The notes: generated by a model not told the origin, from the sequence alone. A stretch of 64,000 bases of DNA from Candidatus Eisenbergiella merdavium (GCA_019119595.1 DWWS01000022.1:1-64000); one strand, 5' to 3'. Counted from the stretch's first letter, positions 9,460 through 18,616 are shown. A program made the numbers and translations.

Positions 9460-9546
9460 CGGAGATGGTGGGAGTCGAACCCACGCGCCCTTGCGGACCT
9501 ATCGCATTTCGAGTGCGACCTCTTACGACCACTTGAGTACATCTCC
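9460..9546 (-). tRNA. tRNA-Ser (anticodon CGA)
   Basis: The 87-nt molecule has acceptor stem GGAGATG/CATCTCC, anticodon stem-loop TCGCA-CTCGAAA-TGCGA giving anticodon CGA (codon UCG), a long class II variable arm (TCCGCAAGGGCG region), a T-arm GTGGG-TTCGACT-CCCAC, and discriminator G. CCA is not encoded. The long variable arm confirms serine. Confidence 0.95.
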
Positions 9547-9601
9547 GTTTCTTATTTTGCAACACCTATATTCTATAAGAAACGGAGCGTTTGCGCAAGT
9601 C

Positions 9602-10795
9602 CTAAATTTGATAATCCGCAATCCCTCTTTTCAGCCGGTCCAGGCCGTCCTGCAGGACTGAGCGGGGACAGGCCGCGTTCAGGCGCAGGAACCGTTTTCC
9701 CTGACCGCCGTACTGTTCGCCGGAGGACAGGTACAGGCCCGTTTTTTCCCGGATAAAGGCGGCTAGCTCCTCTGCGGGCGCGGGAAGGGCGGAGCAGTCC
9801 AGCCAGGAAAGATAGGTGGCCTGGGAGGGAACCACGGATACGCCCGGGATCTCCTTCGCCACGTATTCCTCAACCAGGCGTTTGTTTTCAAAGATATATC
9901 CGCGCAGGGCATCCAGCCATTCCCCGCCTTCCGTGAAGGCCGCTACGGCGGCGTCTATGGCGAAGGCGTTCGGCTCGGCCACCTCGTCGGTGTTCAGGCC
10001 GCGCCATACCTTATGGCGCAGGACCGGGTTGGGCACGGATACCGCCGCAGTCTGCAGGCCGGCCATATTGAAGGCCTTGGTGGGAGCGATGCAGGTAATG
10101 CTGTTCTCCCGGCATTTTTCGGAAACGGAGGCAAAGGGTACGTAGGAGCAGCCCGGTGCGGTCAGATCGCAGTGGATCTCATCGGAGATGACGCACACAT
10201 GGTGCTTCCAGCACAGCTCGCCGATGCGCTCCAGCGTCCGGGCGTCCCAGATCTTGCCCACCGGATTATGCGGATTGCACAGGATCATCAGCGTAGTCTG
10301 CGGATCGGCGAGTTTTTCCTCCAGGTCTTCAAAATCAATTTCATAGGCTTCATATGCGCCTTTCCTGTAAACCAGAGGGCTTTCCAGCACCACCCGGCCA
10401 TTGTTCAGGATGGAATTGAAAAAAATATTGTAAACCGGGGTCTGGATCAGCACCTTTTCCGCAGGCGTGGTCAGCTTGCGGACCATGCTGGAGATGGCCG
10501 GAACCACGCCCGTGCAGAAGATCAGCCAGTCCTTCTGGATCTCAAGGGAATGACGGGTTTTCCACCAGTGCATATAGGCCTGATACCATTCGTCGGGAAC
10601 GATGGTATAGCCAAATACTCCGTGCGCCGCGCGCCGGGCGATGGCCTGCCGGACCTGGGGCGCCGTCTGGAAATCCATATCCGCCACCCACATGGGCAGC
10701 TCGTTTTCCGCCACGTCCCACTTCATGGAGCCGCTGTGCCGCCTGTCAACTATTTTGTCAAAATCATATTCCTCATATCTGTCATATCCGCTCAT
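9602..10795 (-). CDS. MalY/PatB family PLP-dependent beta-lyase or aminotransferase
   Basis: The 397-residue fold-type I PLP enzyme has the MalY/PatB signatures: MKWDVAENELPMWVADMDF at the N-terminus, NPHNPVGKIW, SDEIHCDL, and the PLP-binding lysine in APTKAFNMAGLQ. Family members split cystathionine or cystine to a keto acid, ammonia and a thiol. Its ATG follows GGGGAGGCGGACG and overlaps the preceding gene by 14 bases. As the last gene of the operon with an amino-acid ABC transporter it suggests uptake and breakdown of cystine or a related thio-amino acid. Confidence 0.85.
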   Translation of the reverse strand: MSGYDRYEEYDFDKIVDRRHSGSMKWDVAENELPMWVADMDFQTAPQVRQAIARRAAHGVFGYTIVPDEWYQAYMHWWKTRHSLEIQKDWLIFCTGVVPAISSMVRKLTTPAEKVLIQTPVYNIFFNSILNNGRVVLESPLVYRKGAYEAYEIDFEDLEEKLADPQTTLMILCNPHNPVGKIWDARTLERIGELCWKHHVCVISDEIHCDLTAPGCSYVPFASVSEKCRENSITCIAPTKAFNMAGLQTAAVSVPNPVLRHKVWRGLNTDEVAEPNAFAIDAAVAAFTEGGEWLDALRGYIFENKRLVEEYVAKEIPGVSVVPSQATYLSWLDCSALPAPAEELAAFIREKTGLYLSSGEQYGGQGKRFLRLNAACPRSVLQDGLDRLKRGIADYQI

Positions 10796-11201
10796 CGTCC
10801 GCCTCCCCGTCCGTCTTTTTTGTGTCGTTTCTGTCCCTGCGCGTCCGTTCGATCTGATAAACCAGATAGTCCAGACAGTCGATCCGTTTTTCTTCCCGGT
10901 GTACGTTGTTAAGAAGCTGCTTCCGGTGCTCGCTCAGCATGGAAAGCTGATCCGCCGTTTTCTCCTTCTCCTGCCAGTCCAGGAAGCAGGCGATCTGCTC
11001 TTCGCTGCAGCCCGCGTCCCGCAGATTCTCCGCCACGGCGTCTTCCGAATCATATTTTTTATGCAGAGCCCGCGTCATCCTTTCCTGCGCGCCCTTTCCG
11101 GGAAGCCTGCAGCTTCCCGAGGAACGGCAGACGGCGTTGCCCGACGGCCGACAGGCTCCGTCCTTTTTTGCCGCGGAGCATTCTGTACTTTCTTTTTTCA
11201 T
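10782..11201 (-). CDS. Conserved hypothetical protein in the transporter operon
   Basis: I do not assign a function to this 139-residue protein. The N-terminal 40 residues are low in order and contain five cysteines (CSAAKKDGACRPSGNAVC region). The rest is helical and charged, with HKKYDSEDAVAENLRDAGCS and EEKRIDCLDYLVYQIERTR. It starts after AGGAGCGCGCC, 12 bases past the binding-protein gene, and overlaps the lyase gene by 14 bases. It is therefore translated as part of the operon. Confidence 0.75.
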   Translation of the reverse strand: MKKESTECSAAKKDGACRPSGNAVCRSSGSCRLPGKGAQERMTRALHKKYDSEDAVAENLRDAGCSEEQIACFLDWQEKEKTADQLSMLSEHRKQLLNNVHREEKRIDCLDYLVYQIERTRRDRNDTKKTDGEADDERI

Positions 11202-11213
11202 GGCGCGCTCCTG

Positions 11214-12179
11214 TCAGTCGTTCTGCGTCACATCGCTTCCGAAATATTTTTCACTCAGCTCGGAAAGCTTCCCGGAGCTGCGCATTTCATCCAGCGCCTC
11301 GTTGACCGCCGCAAGGAAGCGTTCGTTTCCCTTCGGAACGGGAACGAGGGAGGAGGTGGTGGAATCCGTTTCCGCCGCGATCTTCACCGCCGCGTCAGGA
11401 TTCACGCTCAGATAGCTGGAAAAGGCGGTTTCCGCATTCAGCGTGGCGTCCACGCGGCCGGAGAGCAGCAGCTCCACGCACTGGCTCACCGAATCCACGC
11501 TGACCAGCTCGGCTCCATAGCTTTCCGCCATCTGTCCCCAGCTGCTGGTCAGATTCTGGGCGGCACGTTTTCCCGCCAGATCCTCAAAACTGTTGATCTC
11601 TGTGTTGGCCTCCGCCACCATCAGAGCGCCGTGAACGTAGGTATAGGGCTCTGAAAAATCATACTTCTCGGCTCTTTCGTCCGAATATTCCACCTCGTTG
11701 ACCACGATATCCACGCGGCCCGAATCCATGGCAGCGAACAGGGAATCCCACTCGGCTTCCATAAACTGCGCTTCCACGCCGATGTATTCCGCGATCCCCT
11801 TCGCCACCTCCACATCGAAGCCCACCAGCTCTCCGCTCTCGTCGTGATAGCTGTTGGGAGAATAGGTTCCTTCCGTGCCGATGATCAGAGTTCCCCTTTC
11901 CAGAACCGTGTCCAGAAGGTCGGTTCCTTCGGAATCCTCCTGCGCGGCCTCCTGCGTCTCCGCAACCTGCGCCTCGTCTGACGCCTGCTCCGCCGCAGCT
12001 CCTGCCGCCGTGTCCTGCATTTCTGCCGCGCTCTGTGCCTCTGCTATGTTCTGTCCCTCCGTCGCGCTCTGTACCTCCGTCTGCGCCGCGCCGCTTTCCC
12101 GGCCGCAGGCCGACAGGCTCGCCGCGGCCAGCACGGCTGCCAGAAGGATTCCCGTTATTTTACCATTTCTTTTTTTCAT
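11214..12179 (-). CDS. Amino-acid ABC transporter substrate-binding lipoprotein (probably cystine)
   Basis: The start at 12179 follows GGAGGTAATATTT. The protein opens with a lipoprotein signal whose lipobox is LSAC, then an acidic alanine/glutamine-rich linker with repeated AEAQSAAE-like units, then a family 3 solute-binding domain (GTLIIGTEGTYSP, FDVEVAKGIAEYIG, QNLTSSWGQMAESYGAELV). The last motif resembles cystine receptors of the TcyA/FliY type, but specificity is an inference. It lies 120 bases after the ATPase gene; that gap carries a GCCGC hairpin. Confidence 0.88.
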   Translation of the reverse strand: MKKRNGKITGILLAAVLAAASLSACGRESGAAQTEVQSATEGQNIAEAQSAAEMQDTAAGAAAEQASDEAQVAETQEAAQEDSEGTDLLDTVLERGTLIIGTEGTYSPNSYHDESGELVGFDVEVAKGIAEYIGVEAQFMEAEWDSLFAAMDSGRVDIVVNEVEYSDERAEKYDFSEPYTYVHGALMVAEANTEINSFEDLAGKRAAQNLTSSWGQMAESYGAELVSVDSVSQCVELLLSGRVDATLNAETAFSSYLSVNPDAAVKIAAETDSTTSSLVPVPKGNERFLAAVNEALDEMRSSGKLSELSEKYFGSDVTQND

Positions 12180-12299
12180 AAATATTACCTCCATATTTTC
12201 ATGCGTCAGCCGCCGCAAGCGGCATTTTTGCAAAAACAGACCCGTCTGTCCGTCGACTCCCACTCGGGGCCAGGCCCGGACCGGGATCGGTATCCTCTG

Positions 12300-13046
12300 T
12301 CAGTGAAGCATGCGAAGAAATTCCCGGGTGCGTTCTTCCTTCGGATGCTCAAAAAAGTCTGCGGATGGGGCTTCCTCCACCACAACGCCATTTTCCATGA
12401 AGATCACCCGGTTGGAAGCATTCCGCGCGAAGCCCATTTCATGGGTGACCACCAGCATGGTGCGTCCCTCCTGTGCAAGGCGGCGCATCACGGCGAGCAC
12501 CTCCCCGGTCAGCTCCGGGTCAAGGGCGGACGTGGGCTCGTCGAAAAAAATGATCTCCGGGTCCGCCGCCACGGCGCGGGCGATCGCGACGCGCTGCTGC
12601 TGTCCGCCGGAAAGCTGGGACGGGTAATAATCATAGCGGTCCGAAAGCCCCACCTTATCCAGCGCCTCCCGGCCCGTCCGTTCCGCCTGCTCCTTCGGGA
12701 TCTTCCTCGCAACGATCAGGCCCTCCGTCACATTCTGCAGGGCCGTTTTGTTGGCAAACAGGTTGTAGTTCTGAAAAACAAAGCCCGTGCGTCTGCGAAG
12801 CCCCGCCATTTCCCTCCGGCCCACATGGCCGAACCGGTAGAGCTGTCCGTCAAAGGTCATGGTTCCCGCTTCCGCTTTTTCCAGAAAATTCAGACAACGG
12901 AGCAGAGTCGTTTTTCCGGAGCCGCTGGGGCCGATGATGGCGATCACGTCTCCCCGGTTCACGGTCAGGTTCACGCCCCGCAGTACCTCCTGGCCGTCAA
13001 AGGCCTTTCGGATGTCCTTTACCTCCAGCATTCTGTTCTGTTCCAT
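12300..13046 (-). CDS. Amino-acid ABC transporter ATP-binding protein
   Basis: The 248-residue ATPase of the polar amino-acid uptake family has Walker [10 protein letters not shown] near residue 38, Q-loop VFQNYNLF, signature LSGGQQQR, Walker [15 protein letters not shown] and the H-loop in VVTHEMGFA. It pairs with the permease four bases upstream and starts after GGAGGTGACGGG. It powers import of the substrate held by the downstream lipoprotein. Confidence 0.95.
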   Translation of the reverse strand: MEQNRMLEVKDIRKAFDGQEVLRGVNLTVNRGDVIAIIGPSGSGKTTLLRCLNFLEKAEAGTMTFDGQLYRFGHVGRREMAGLRRRTGFVFQNYNLFANKTALQNVTEGLIVARKIPKEQAERTGREALDKVGLSDRYDYYPSQLSGGQQQRVAIARAVAADPEIIFFDEPTSALDPELTGEVLAVMRRLAQEGRTMLVVTHEMGFARNASNRVIFMENGVVVEEAPSADFFEHPKEERTREFLRMLH

Positions 13047-13050
13047 CCCG

Positions 13051-13728
13051 TCACCTCCGTTTTCCGCCGTAGAAATCGAGCTTTTTCTCTCCGATTCTCT
13101 GCAGCTTTGTCAGCACCGTGCAGAACAGCAGATAGATCAGTCCCACTTCTATGTAGAGGGCGAGCGACTCAAAGGTGCGCGCAACGATCCTCTGGGTCGC
13201 CATGAACATTTCCACCACCGTAATGTTGGCCGCAAGCGAGGTGTCCTTCACCAGTCCGATGAGGGAATTGGACAGCGGCGGAAACGCGGTGCGCATGGCC
13301 TGGGGAAGAATGATCCTGCGGATGATCTGCAGATAGCTCATCCCCACGCACTGTCCTGCCTCCATCTGTCCGGCCGGAACCGATTCCAGCGCCGCGCGGA
13401 TAGTCTCCGAGCAGTAGGCACCCTGATTGATGGAAAACACCAGAACCGCCGCCGGAAAGGGATCGATGAGAATTCCCACATTCGGCAGGCCGTAAAATAC
13501 AACGAAAAGCTGTACCAGAAGAGGCGTCCCGCGGATCACCCACACATAAAAACGGGCGAGCTGCTTCAGCCCCTGTATATTGGCAAACTGCACCAGCGCG
13601 GTAACGATGGCGATCACCAGCGCAATGGCAAAGGAGATGACCGTCAGGGGCAGCGTCATCGTCAGCCCCGGCAAGAGAATTGTCCCGAAGGATTCGATCA
13701 TCAGGTCCAGGATCCTGTTTCCGGTCAT
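13051..13728 (-). CDS. Amino-acid ABC transporter permease
   Basis: The 225-residue inner-membrane permease of the HisMQ type has a family N-terminus ([23 protein letters not shown]), about five membrane segments, and the EAA loop around [19 protein letters not shown] that docks the ATPase. It is the first gene of the transporter-lyase operon, with its own promoter 45-70 bases upstream. Confidence 0.93.
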   Translation of the reverse strand: MTGNRILDLMIESFGTILLPGLTMTLPLTVISFAIALVIAIVTALVQFANIQGLKQLARFYVWVIRGTPLLVQLFVVFYGLPNVGILIDPFPAAVLVFSINQGAYCSETIRAALESVPAGQMEAGQCVGMSYLQIIRRIILPQAMRTAFPPLSNSLIGLVKDTSLAANITVVEMFMATQRIVARTFESLALYIEVGLIYLLFCTVLTKLQRIGEKKLDFYGGKRR

Positions 13729-13770
13729 TGTTTCTGCTCACTTCCTTCCCATTTTTTCATTCCGTATTGT

Positions 13771-13799
13771 AGTATATCTCTCCTCTTGGAAAATAGCAA
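13771..13799 (-). promoter_or_regulatory. Promoter of the amino-acid transporter operon
   Basis: The minus strand reads TTGCTA (13794-13799), a 17-base spacer and TATACT (13771-13776). About 20 bases further upstream there is a dyad CCATAG-N7-CTATGG (13822-13840) that could bind a regulator. I see no riboswitch in the 300-base gap. Confidence 0.65.
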
Positions 13800-13944
13800 A
13801 TATTTATCACGAATTGCCAGCCATAGAAAGAAGCTATGGATTCACAGGTAACCCGCAACCACCCGCAAACAGCAACAAGATATGGTTTTGCTTTGACGGG
13901 AAAACCGATGAGAAAACAGCGGAAGGTCTGAGAAGGCGGATACG

Positions 13945-13989
13945 ACAAAAACGGCTCCGCTCCGCAGCCGTCCGCCCGGAGGAGCCGTT
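13945..13989 (-). terminator. Terminator after the HPr-like gene
   Basis: On the minus strand AACGGCTCC (13981-13989) pairs with GGAGCCGTT (13950-13958) around a GC-rich loop and is followed by a T run. It ends transcription from glmM and the HPr-like gene. Confidence 0.8.
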
Positions 13990-14030
13990 CTTCGGTATGA
14001 TTTTAAGGAGTAAGTAACTGCCGCGGCAGG

Positions 14031-14270
14031 CTAATCCGTCACGCAGTATTTTTTCACCGCGTTAAGCACGTCTTCCCTTTCTTCTCTCGGGTTTACAAAA
14101 ATCAGCTCGAATTCCTTTCCGATGCCAAGGGCGAACACGCCGAGAATGGATTTGGCATCCACGGTCACGCTCCCCAGGATCAGATCGTATTCTCCTTCAA
14201 ACTGTCTCATGGTCTGAACAAAATTCTCCGCATCTTCCGGCGTTTTCAGGAAGATCTTTACAGATTCCAT
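14031..14270 (-). CDS. HPr-like protein lacking the phosphorylated histidine
   Basis: The 79-residue protein has the HPr fold signature around DAKSILGVFALGIGKEFEL, which matches the Ser46 helix region of HPr. The expected GLHARPA active-site segment is absent: residues 13-27 read AENFVQTMRQFEGEY, with no histidine. Such histidine-less HPr-like proteins are common in Lachnospiraceae, and their role is unknown. Sugar transport through it as a phosphocarrier looks impossible. It follows glmM by 33 bases and starts after AAAAGGAGGGACAGCGCA. Confidence 0.8.
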   Translation of the reverse strand: MESVKIFLKTPEDAENFVQTMRQFEGEYDLILGSVTVDAKSILGVFALGIGKEFELIFVNPREEREDVLNAVKKYCVTD

Positions 14271-14303
14271 TGCGCTGTCCCTCCTTTTCCCCTGCCAGGC
14301 TTT

Positions 14304-15635
14304 TCAGCCTTCCTCCATCTGTGCCGCGATCCTTTCCGCAAGCCTTCGGCATTTTTCCTCCTCGTCCGCCTCCACGATCAGGCGGATCAGGGGTTCCGTC
14401 CCGCTCTTTCTGATGAGTACCCTTCCGTTTCCCGCAAGCTCCGCCTCGGCCTCCGAAACCGCCCGCTTCACTTCCTCCCGCTCCAGCACGGCGGAGGCGT
14501 CCTTCACCCGTTTATTGATCTGAACCTTGGGAAACAGCTTCACGCCCGCAGTCAGGAAGGACGGCATGGTCTTTTTTTCCACAATGATCTCCATCACCCG
14601 GATTGCAGTCAGTATCCCGTCTCCCGTGGTGCTGTATTTGTTAAAAATGATGTGGCCGGATTCCTCCCCGCCGATGCTGTAGCCGCCCTCCTGCATTTTG
14701 GCGGACACGTATTTGTCCCCGACAGGCGTGCGTTCCATGCGGATCCCTTCCTTTTCCAGCGCCTTCTCCACTCCCATGTTGGAGGCCACGGTGGCCACCA
14801 CCGTATTGTCGATGAGCGCTCCTTCCTCCTTCATCTGCACCGCGCACAGATACATGATCAGATCCCCGTCCAGAACGTTCCCCTTTTCGTCCACAGCAAA
14901 ACATCTGTCCGCGTCCCCGTCAAAGGCAAAACCCACGTCCAGTCCCTGCTCTGCCACAAAGCGCTGAAGGGATTCGATATGGGTGGAGCCGCAGTCCACG
15001 TTGATGTTCAGGCCGTCCGGCTCGTTATGGAGCATGAAGGTGCGGGCGCCCAGCATTTCAAATACCGTCTTGGCAATGCTGCTCGCCGCTCCGTTGGCAC
15101 AGTCCAGCCCCACCCGGTAGCCGCGGAAGGAATGGATGGTCGTGGAGGTCAGATAGCTGATATACTGGTTTCTTCCCTGGATGAAGTCCGTGATCCGCCC
15201 GATCCGGTCGTTTCTGGCGGCCGTGATCTCCACCTTCCCGTCCAGATAATCCTCCACCTTCTGAAGAACGGCCTCCTCCATCTTATAGCCGTCCCGGTCA
15301 ATGATCTTGATCCCATTATCATAGTAGGGATTGTGGCTCGCCGTGATCATGATGCCGAAGTCAAAATCCCCGCTTTTGGTCACATAGGATACGCTGGGCG
15401 TGGTGGTCACATGAAGCAGATATACGTCAACTCCTCCCCAGCTTAAGCCCGCCGCGAGCGCATATTCAAACATGTAGCTGGAACGCCTGGTGTCCTTGCC
15501 GATCACGCAGCTCGCCTTTTTCTGCGCGCCGTCCGTAAAATACCATCCCAGGAATTTCCCGATCTGAAATGCATGGTCTGCCGTCAACGCCTCGTTTGCC
15601 TTCCCCCGAAAACCGTCCGTGCCAAAATATTTCAT
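14304..15635 (-). CDS. glmM: Phosphoglucosamine mutase
   Basis: The enzyme converts glucosamine 6-phosphate to the 1-phosphate for peptidoglycan synthesis. Catalytic Ser100 sits in ITASHNPYYDNG, the metal loop is DGDADR, the sugar loop is GEESGHI, and the phosphate loop is RKSGTEPLIR. All are intact at 443 residues, the normal length. The start follows TTGAGAGGCAGAT. The 228 bases upstream, up to the GH4 gene, hold no gene that I can see. Confidence 0.96.
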   Translation of the reverse strand: MKYFGTDGFRGKANEALTADHAFQIGKFLGWYFTDGAQKKASCVIGKDTRRSSYMFEYALAAGLSWGGVDVYLLHVTTTPSVSYVTKSGDFDFGIMITASHNPYYDNGIKIIDRDGYKMEEAVLQKVEDYLDGKVEITAARNDRIGRITDFIQGRNQYISYLTSTTIHSFRGYRVGLDCANGAASSIAKTVFEMLGARTFMLHNEPDGLNINVDCGSTHIESLQRFVAEQGLDVGFAFDGDADRCFAVDEKGNVLDGDLIMYLCAVQMKEEGALIDNTVVATVASNMGVEKALEKEGIRMERTPVGDKYVSAKMQEGGYSIGGEESGHIIFNKYSTTGDGILTAIRVMEIIVEKKTMPSFLTAGVKLFPKVQINKRVKDASAVLEREEVKRAVSEAEAELAGNGRVLIRKSGTEPLIRLIVEADEEEKCRRLAERIAAQMEEG

Positions 15636-15863
15636 ATCTGCCTCTCAATCCGAAGCGTCTGCGGCGCATGCGCCCAGAGCCTCTCATTTAGATTCTTTAT
15701 TCTATGACAATAAAGGCCAAAATATTTTGACCTCTCTGTTTTCTCTTCTTCACTCTAACGCAGAAAAGAGGGTTTTGCAAGGTTTTTCCCAAAAGGAGGG
15801 CTTATTTTTCCAAAACGGCCCGCTCTGCAGGAAAAGCAGCGCGGGCCGTCCGTCATTTTTGTT

Positions 15864-17186
15864 TTACCGGTACATCGCCATATATTCGCCGTGGGCTTCG
15901 ATCAGCTCGTCGCACATGCTGCGGATGTCGTCCACGCTCAGCTCAGCCGCCGTGTGAGGATCCAGCATGGCCGCCTGATAAATGTGGTTTCTGTCCCTGG
16001 TGTGCGCCGCCTCAATGGTTAAGAGCTGAACGTTGATGTTGGTCTGATTCATCGCCGCAAGCTGTACGGGCAGCCTTCCCACATGACAGGGATTGATCCC
16101 ATGGGCGTTCACCAGACAGGGAACCTCCACGCAGGCGTCAGCGGGCAGGTTGTCGATCAGCCCCGTATTCAGCACGTTTCCGCCGATCTGATAAGGGCGG
16201 TCTGTCACAACGGCCTCCATGATATAGGAAGCGTATTCGCGGGAACGCTCGTGCGTCACTTTGCCGTCGTTGAGGATATTTTTCTTCTCCTCCTCCCAGT
16301 CCGCGATCTGCTTGATGCAGCGTCTGGGATATTCGTCCAGAGGAATGTTGTAGCGGTCGATCAGCTCCGGATAGCGGCTCTTGATATAGAACGCGTTGTA
16401 CTCGGAATTATGCTCGCTGGACTCCGTGCAGTAATAGCCCAGATTCCGAATATATTCGTAGCGGATCATATCATTGTGCTTTTCGGAAGCGTTTTTCTCC
16501 AGCGCGCGCCTCCGGATCTCCGGATAGAGGTCGTTGCCGTCCTTGTCCCGCACATCCAGAAGCCAGGCCATGTGATTGATGCCCGCGATAAAATCCGTCG
16601 CTCCCTCCAGCCTGTCCTCCATACCAAGGCCCTTTAAAAGCCCTTCGGTGCAGACCTGAACGCTGTGACAGAGGCCAACGGTGCGGATCTTCGTGTATCT
16701 CTGCATATATCCCGTCAGGATCGCCATGGGGTTGGTGTAGTTCAAGAACAGCGTATTCGGGCAGACCTCCTCCATATCCCGGGCAAATTCCTCCATCACA
16801 GGGATCGTGCGCAGGCCTCTCATGATCCCGCCGATCCCAAGCGTGTCACCGATGGTCTGCAGCAGGCCGTATTTTTTCGGAATTTCAAAATCCGTCACCG
16901 TGCAGGGCTCATAGCCTCCCACCTGGATGGCGTTCACCACGAAGTCCGCATCCTTCAGGGCCGCCTTCCTGTTTTCCACGCCAAGATAAGTGGCGATCTG
17001 CGCCCGGCCCTCGTTCACATTGTTGTTGATGGCGCGCAGGATGATCTCCGACTCCTCCAGCCGTTTTGCGTCAATGTCGTAAAGCGCGATCTCCGCGTCC
17101 CGAAGCACCGGCGTACACATGCAGTCCCCCAGCACGTTTCTCGCAAACACGGTGCTTCCCGCTCCCATGAAAGTAATTTTAACCAT
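15864..17186 (-). CDS. GH4 family alpha-galactosidase/alpha-glucosidase
   Basis: This is an NAD- and Mn-dependent glycosidase of family 4. The Rossmann loop is FMGAGSTVFARNV at the N-terminus; NYTNPMAILTGYM, the metal cysteine in VGLCHSVQ and the metal histidine in AGINHMAWLL are all present. The MelA-type alpha-galactosidase is the best fit; a 6-phospho-specific enzyme is less likely. The ATG at 17186 follows AAGGAGGAAACG. A divergent AraC-type regulator 218 bases away probably controls it in response to an alpha-galactoside. Confidence 0.88.
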   Translation of the reverse strand: MVKITFMGAGSTVFARNVLGDCMCTPVLRDAEIALYDIDAKRLEESEIILRAINNNVNEGRAQIATYLGVENRKAALKDADFVVNAIQVGGYEPCTVTDFEIPKKYGLLQTIGDTLGIGGIMRGLRTIPVMEEFARDMEEVCPNTLFLNYTNPMAILTGYMQRYTKIRTVGLCHSVQVCTEGLLKGLGMEDRLEGATDFIAGINHMAWLLDVRDKDGNDLYPEIRRRALEKNASEKHNDMIRYEYIRNLGYYCTESSEHNSEYNAFYIKSRYPELIDRYNIPLDEYPRRCIKQIADWEEEKKNILNDGKVTHERSREYASYIMEAVVTDRPYQIGGNVLNTGLIDNLPADACVEVPCLVNAHGINPCHVGRLPVQLAAMNQTNINVQLLTIEAAHTRDRNHIYQAAMLDPHTAAELSVDDIRSMCDELIEAHGEYMAMYR

Positions 17187-17404
17187 CGTTTCCTCCTTCT
17201 TCTCTTGCATTTGCTTTATGATTCCATTAGAATAGCTTTGATAGCTCTGATTTTAGTAAATTTCGGATTCAGGTTCTATATTTTTTGTTTCATATAATTG
17301 TATTTTTGTTTCCTTTTGTATTTTTCAAGCTTCAGGCGCAGAAAAAAAGGGCGGCGGGAGAAAGGCGGGAGTGTCTGTTTTCAAAAAGGGGGTACCGGAA
17401 GAAT

Positions 17405-18616
17405 ATGGCGGAGCGTGTACAGACCGGATGGTTTACGGCAGATGCGGAAAATGATCGGAGTCTTGCGGATGCAGAGAATGGCCGGAATCTGGCAGATGCG
17501 GAAAATGGCAGGAATCCGTCGGATTCGGACATCGTTCAAAGACAGAGAGGGCTTCAGAAGGAAACGCGGAGGCAGCTGACTGGCCCGGAATCGGAAAGCG
17601 CCATCCGGCTTTATTACTGCGGGAGCGAATCCTGCGCGCCGGGGCATTTTTTCGGGCCGGCGGTGCGCCCTCATTATCTGATGCATTTCATCCGCAGCGG
17701 AAAAGGAACCTATCTGAGAAAGGATGAGGTTCACAGCCTGTCCTGCGGCGACGCCTTCCTGATCCTTCCGGGCGAAACGACCAAATATATTGCGGATGAA
17801 AAAGAGCCCTGGGAATATACCTGGGTAGCCTTTGACGGCACGAATGCCGAGGCACTCCTGCGATGCTGCGGCTTTCTTCCCGGCAGCCTGGTCTACCGTT
17901 CTCCTGACGAGGCGGCGCGGACAAGGCTGCTGCGACAGGCCGACGCCTTCGAGCGCTGCTTTGAGGATGAAAAAAGAAATGTGCTGGAGCTTCTTGGAAA
18001 TTTTTACCTGCTGTTTTCCTGCATGTATCCTGAAGGCAGCGGGCAGATCGGATTTGCTTTCGCAGAAGAAATGAGCCGCGACTGGGGAATGCCTGCGGAG
18101 CAACAGGCAGACGGCTTCCGTCAGGCATCCGACGCCTTCCCCGAAGCATCCGGGAAAGCGCCCTCCGGCCAGGAGCTGTATTTCATGCAGGCCGTTTCCT
18201 ATCTGCGCCACAATTTCAGCTACCCTGTCAGGATCGAACAGCTCGCCCGCCAGATCGGGGTAAGCCGTTCCTATCTGTATAAGGCATTTTGGAACTGCAG
18301 CGGGAAAAGCATCCGCCAGTACCTGCAGGATCTGCGGCTGGAGGAGGCGTGCCGCCTGCTCGCCGATACCAGGAGAGCCGTCACCGACATCGCCTATTCC
18401 TGCGGTTTTCCGGACTCTCCCTCCTTCTGCCGCATGTTCCGCAAGGTTTACGGCGGAACGCCCCTTCAGTACCGCAGGAGAATGGCGGAGGAAGGCGCGG
18501 ATTCGGGCGGGGATGCGGCTTTGAGCGGGGAATCGGATTCAGGCGGGGATGCGGTTTTAAGCGGGGAATCGGATTCAGGCGGGGATGCGGCCATGAGTAA
18601 GGAATCGGGCGCATAA
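17405..18616 (+). CDS. AraC family transcriptional regulator with repeat tails
   Basis: A cupin-like sensor domain (GKGTYLRKDEVHSLSCGDAFLI region) is followed by a C-terminal AraC DNA-binding domain with two helix-turn-helices (RIEQLARQIGVSRSYLYKAF and VTDIAYSCGFPDSPSFCRMF). The start at 17405 is chosen because GGAAGAAT precedes it. Both ends carry tandem low-complexity repeats: three ADAENxRxLADAEN-like units near the N-terminus and three SGGDAxLSGESD-like units at the C-terminus. It is divergent from the GH4 gene, its likely target. Confidence 0.85.
   Translation: MAERVQTGWFTADAENDRSLADAENGRNLADAENGRNPSDSDIVQRQRGLQKETRRQLTGPESESAIRLYYCGSESCAPGHFFGPAVRPHYLMHFIRSGKGTYLRKDEVHSLSCGDAFLILPGETTKYIADEKEPWEYTWVAFDGTNAEALLRCCGFLPGSLVYRSPDEAARTRLLRQADAFERCFEDEKRNVLELLGNFYLLFSCMYPEGSGQIGFAFAEEMSRDWGMPAEQQADGFRQASDAFPEASGKAPSGQELYFMQAVSYLRHNFSYPVRIEQLARQIGVSRSYLYKAFWNCSGKSIRQYLQDLRLEEACRLLADTRRAVTDIAYSCGFPDSPSFCRMFRKVYGGTPLQYRRRMAEEGADSGGDAALSGESDSGGDAVLSGESDSGGDAAMSKESGA

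Noticed and set aside
8896..9565. Several overlapping open frames in the tandem repeat
   Set aside because: They are repeats of the same peptide in different frames, caused by a lack of stop codons in palindromic GC-rich DNA. One even runs through the tRNA-Ser gene.
13800..13945. Possible riboswitch upstream of the transporter operon
   Set aside because: There is only one short dyad (CCATAG/CTATGG), and it lies upstream of the promoter, so it would not be in the transcript.
17381..18211. A 276-codon minus-strand frame opposite the AraC gene
   Set aside because: The AraC frame has two HTH motifs and a plausible start; the antisense product has no recognisable domain.
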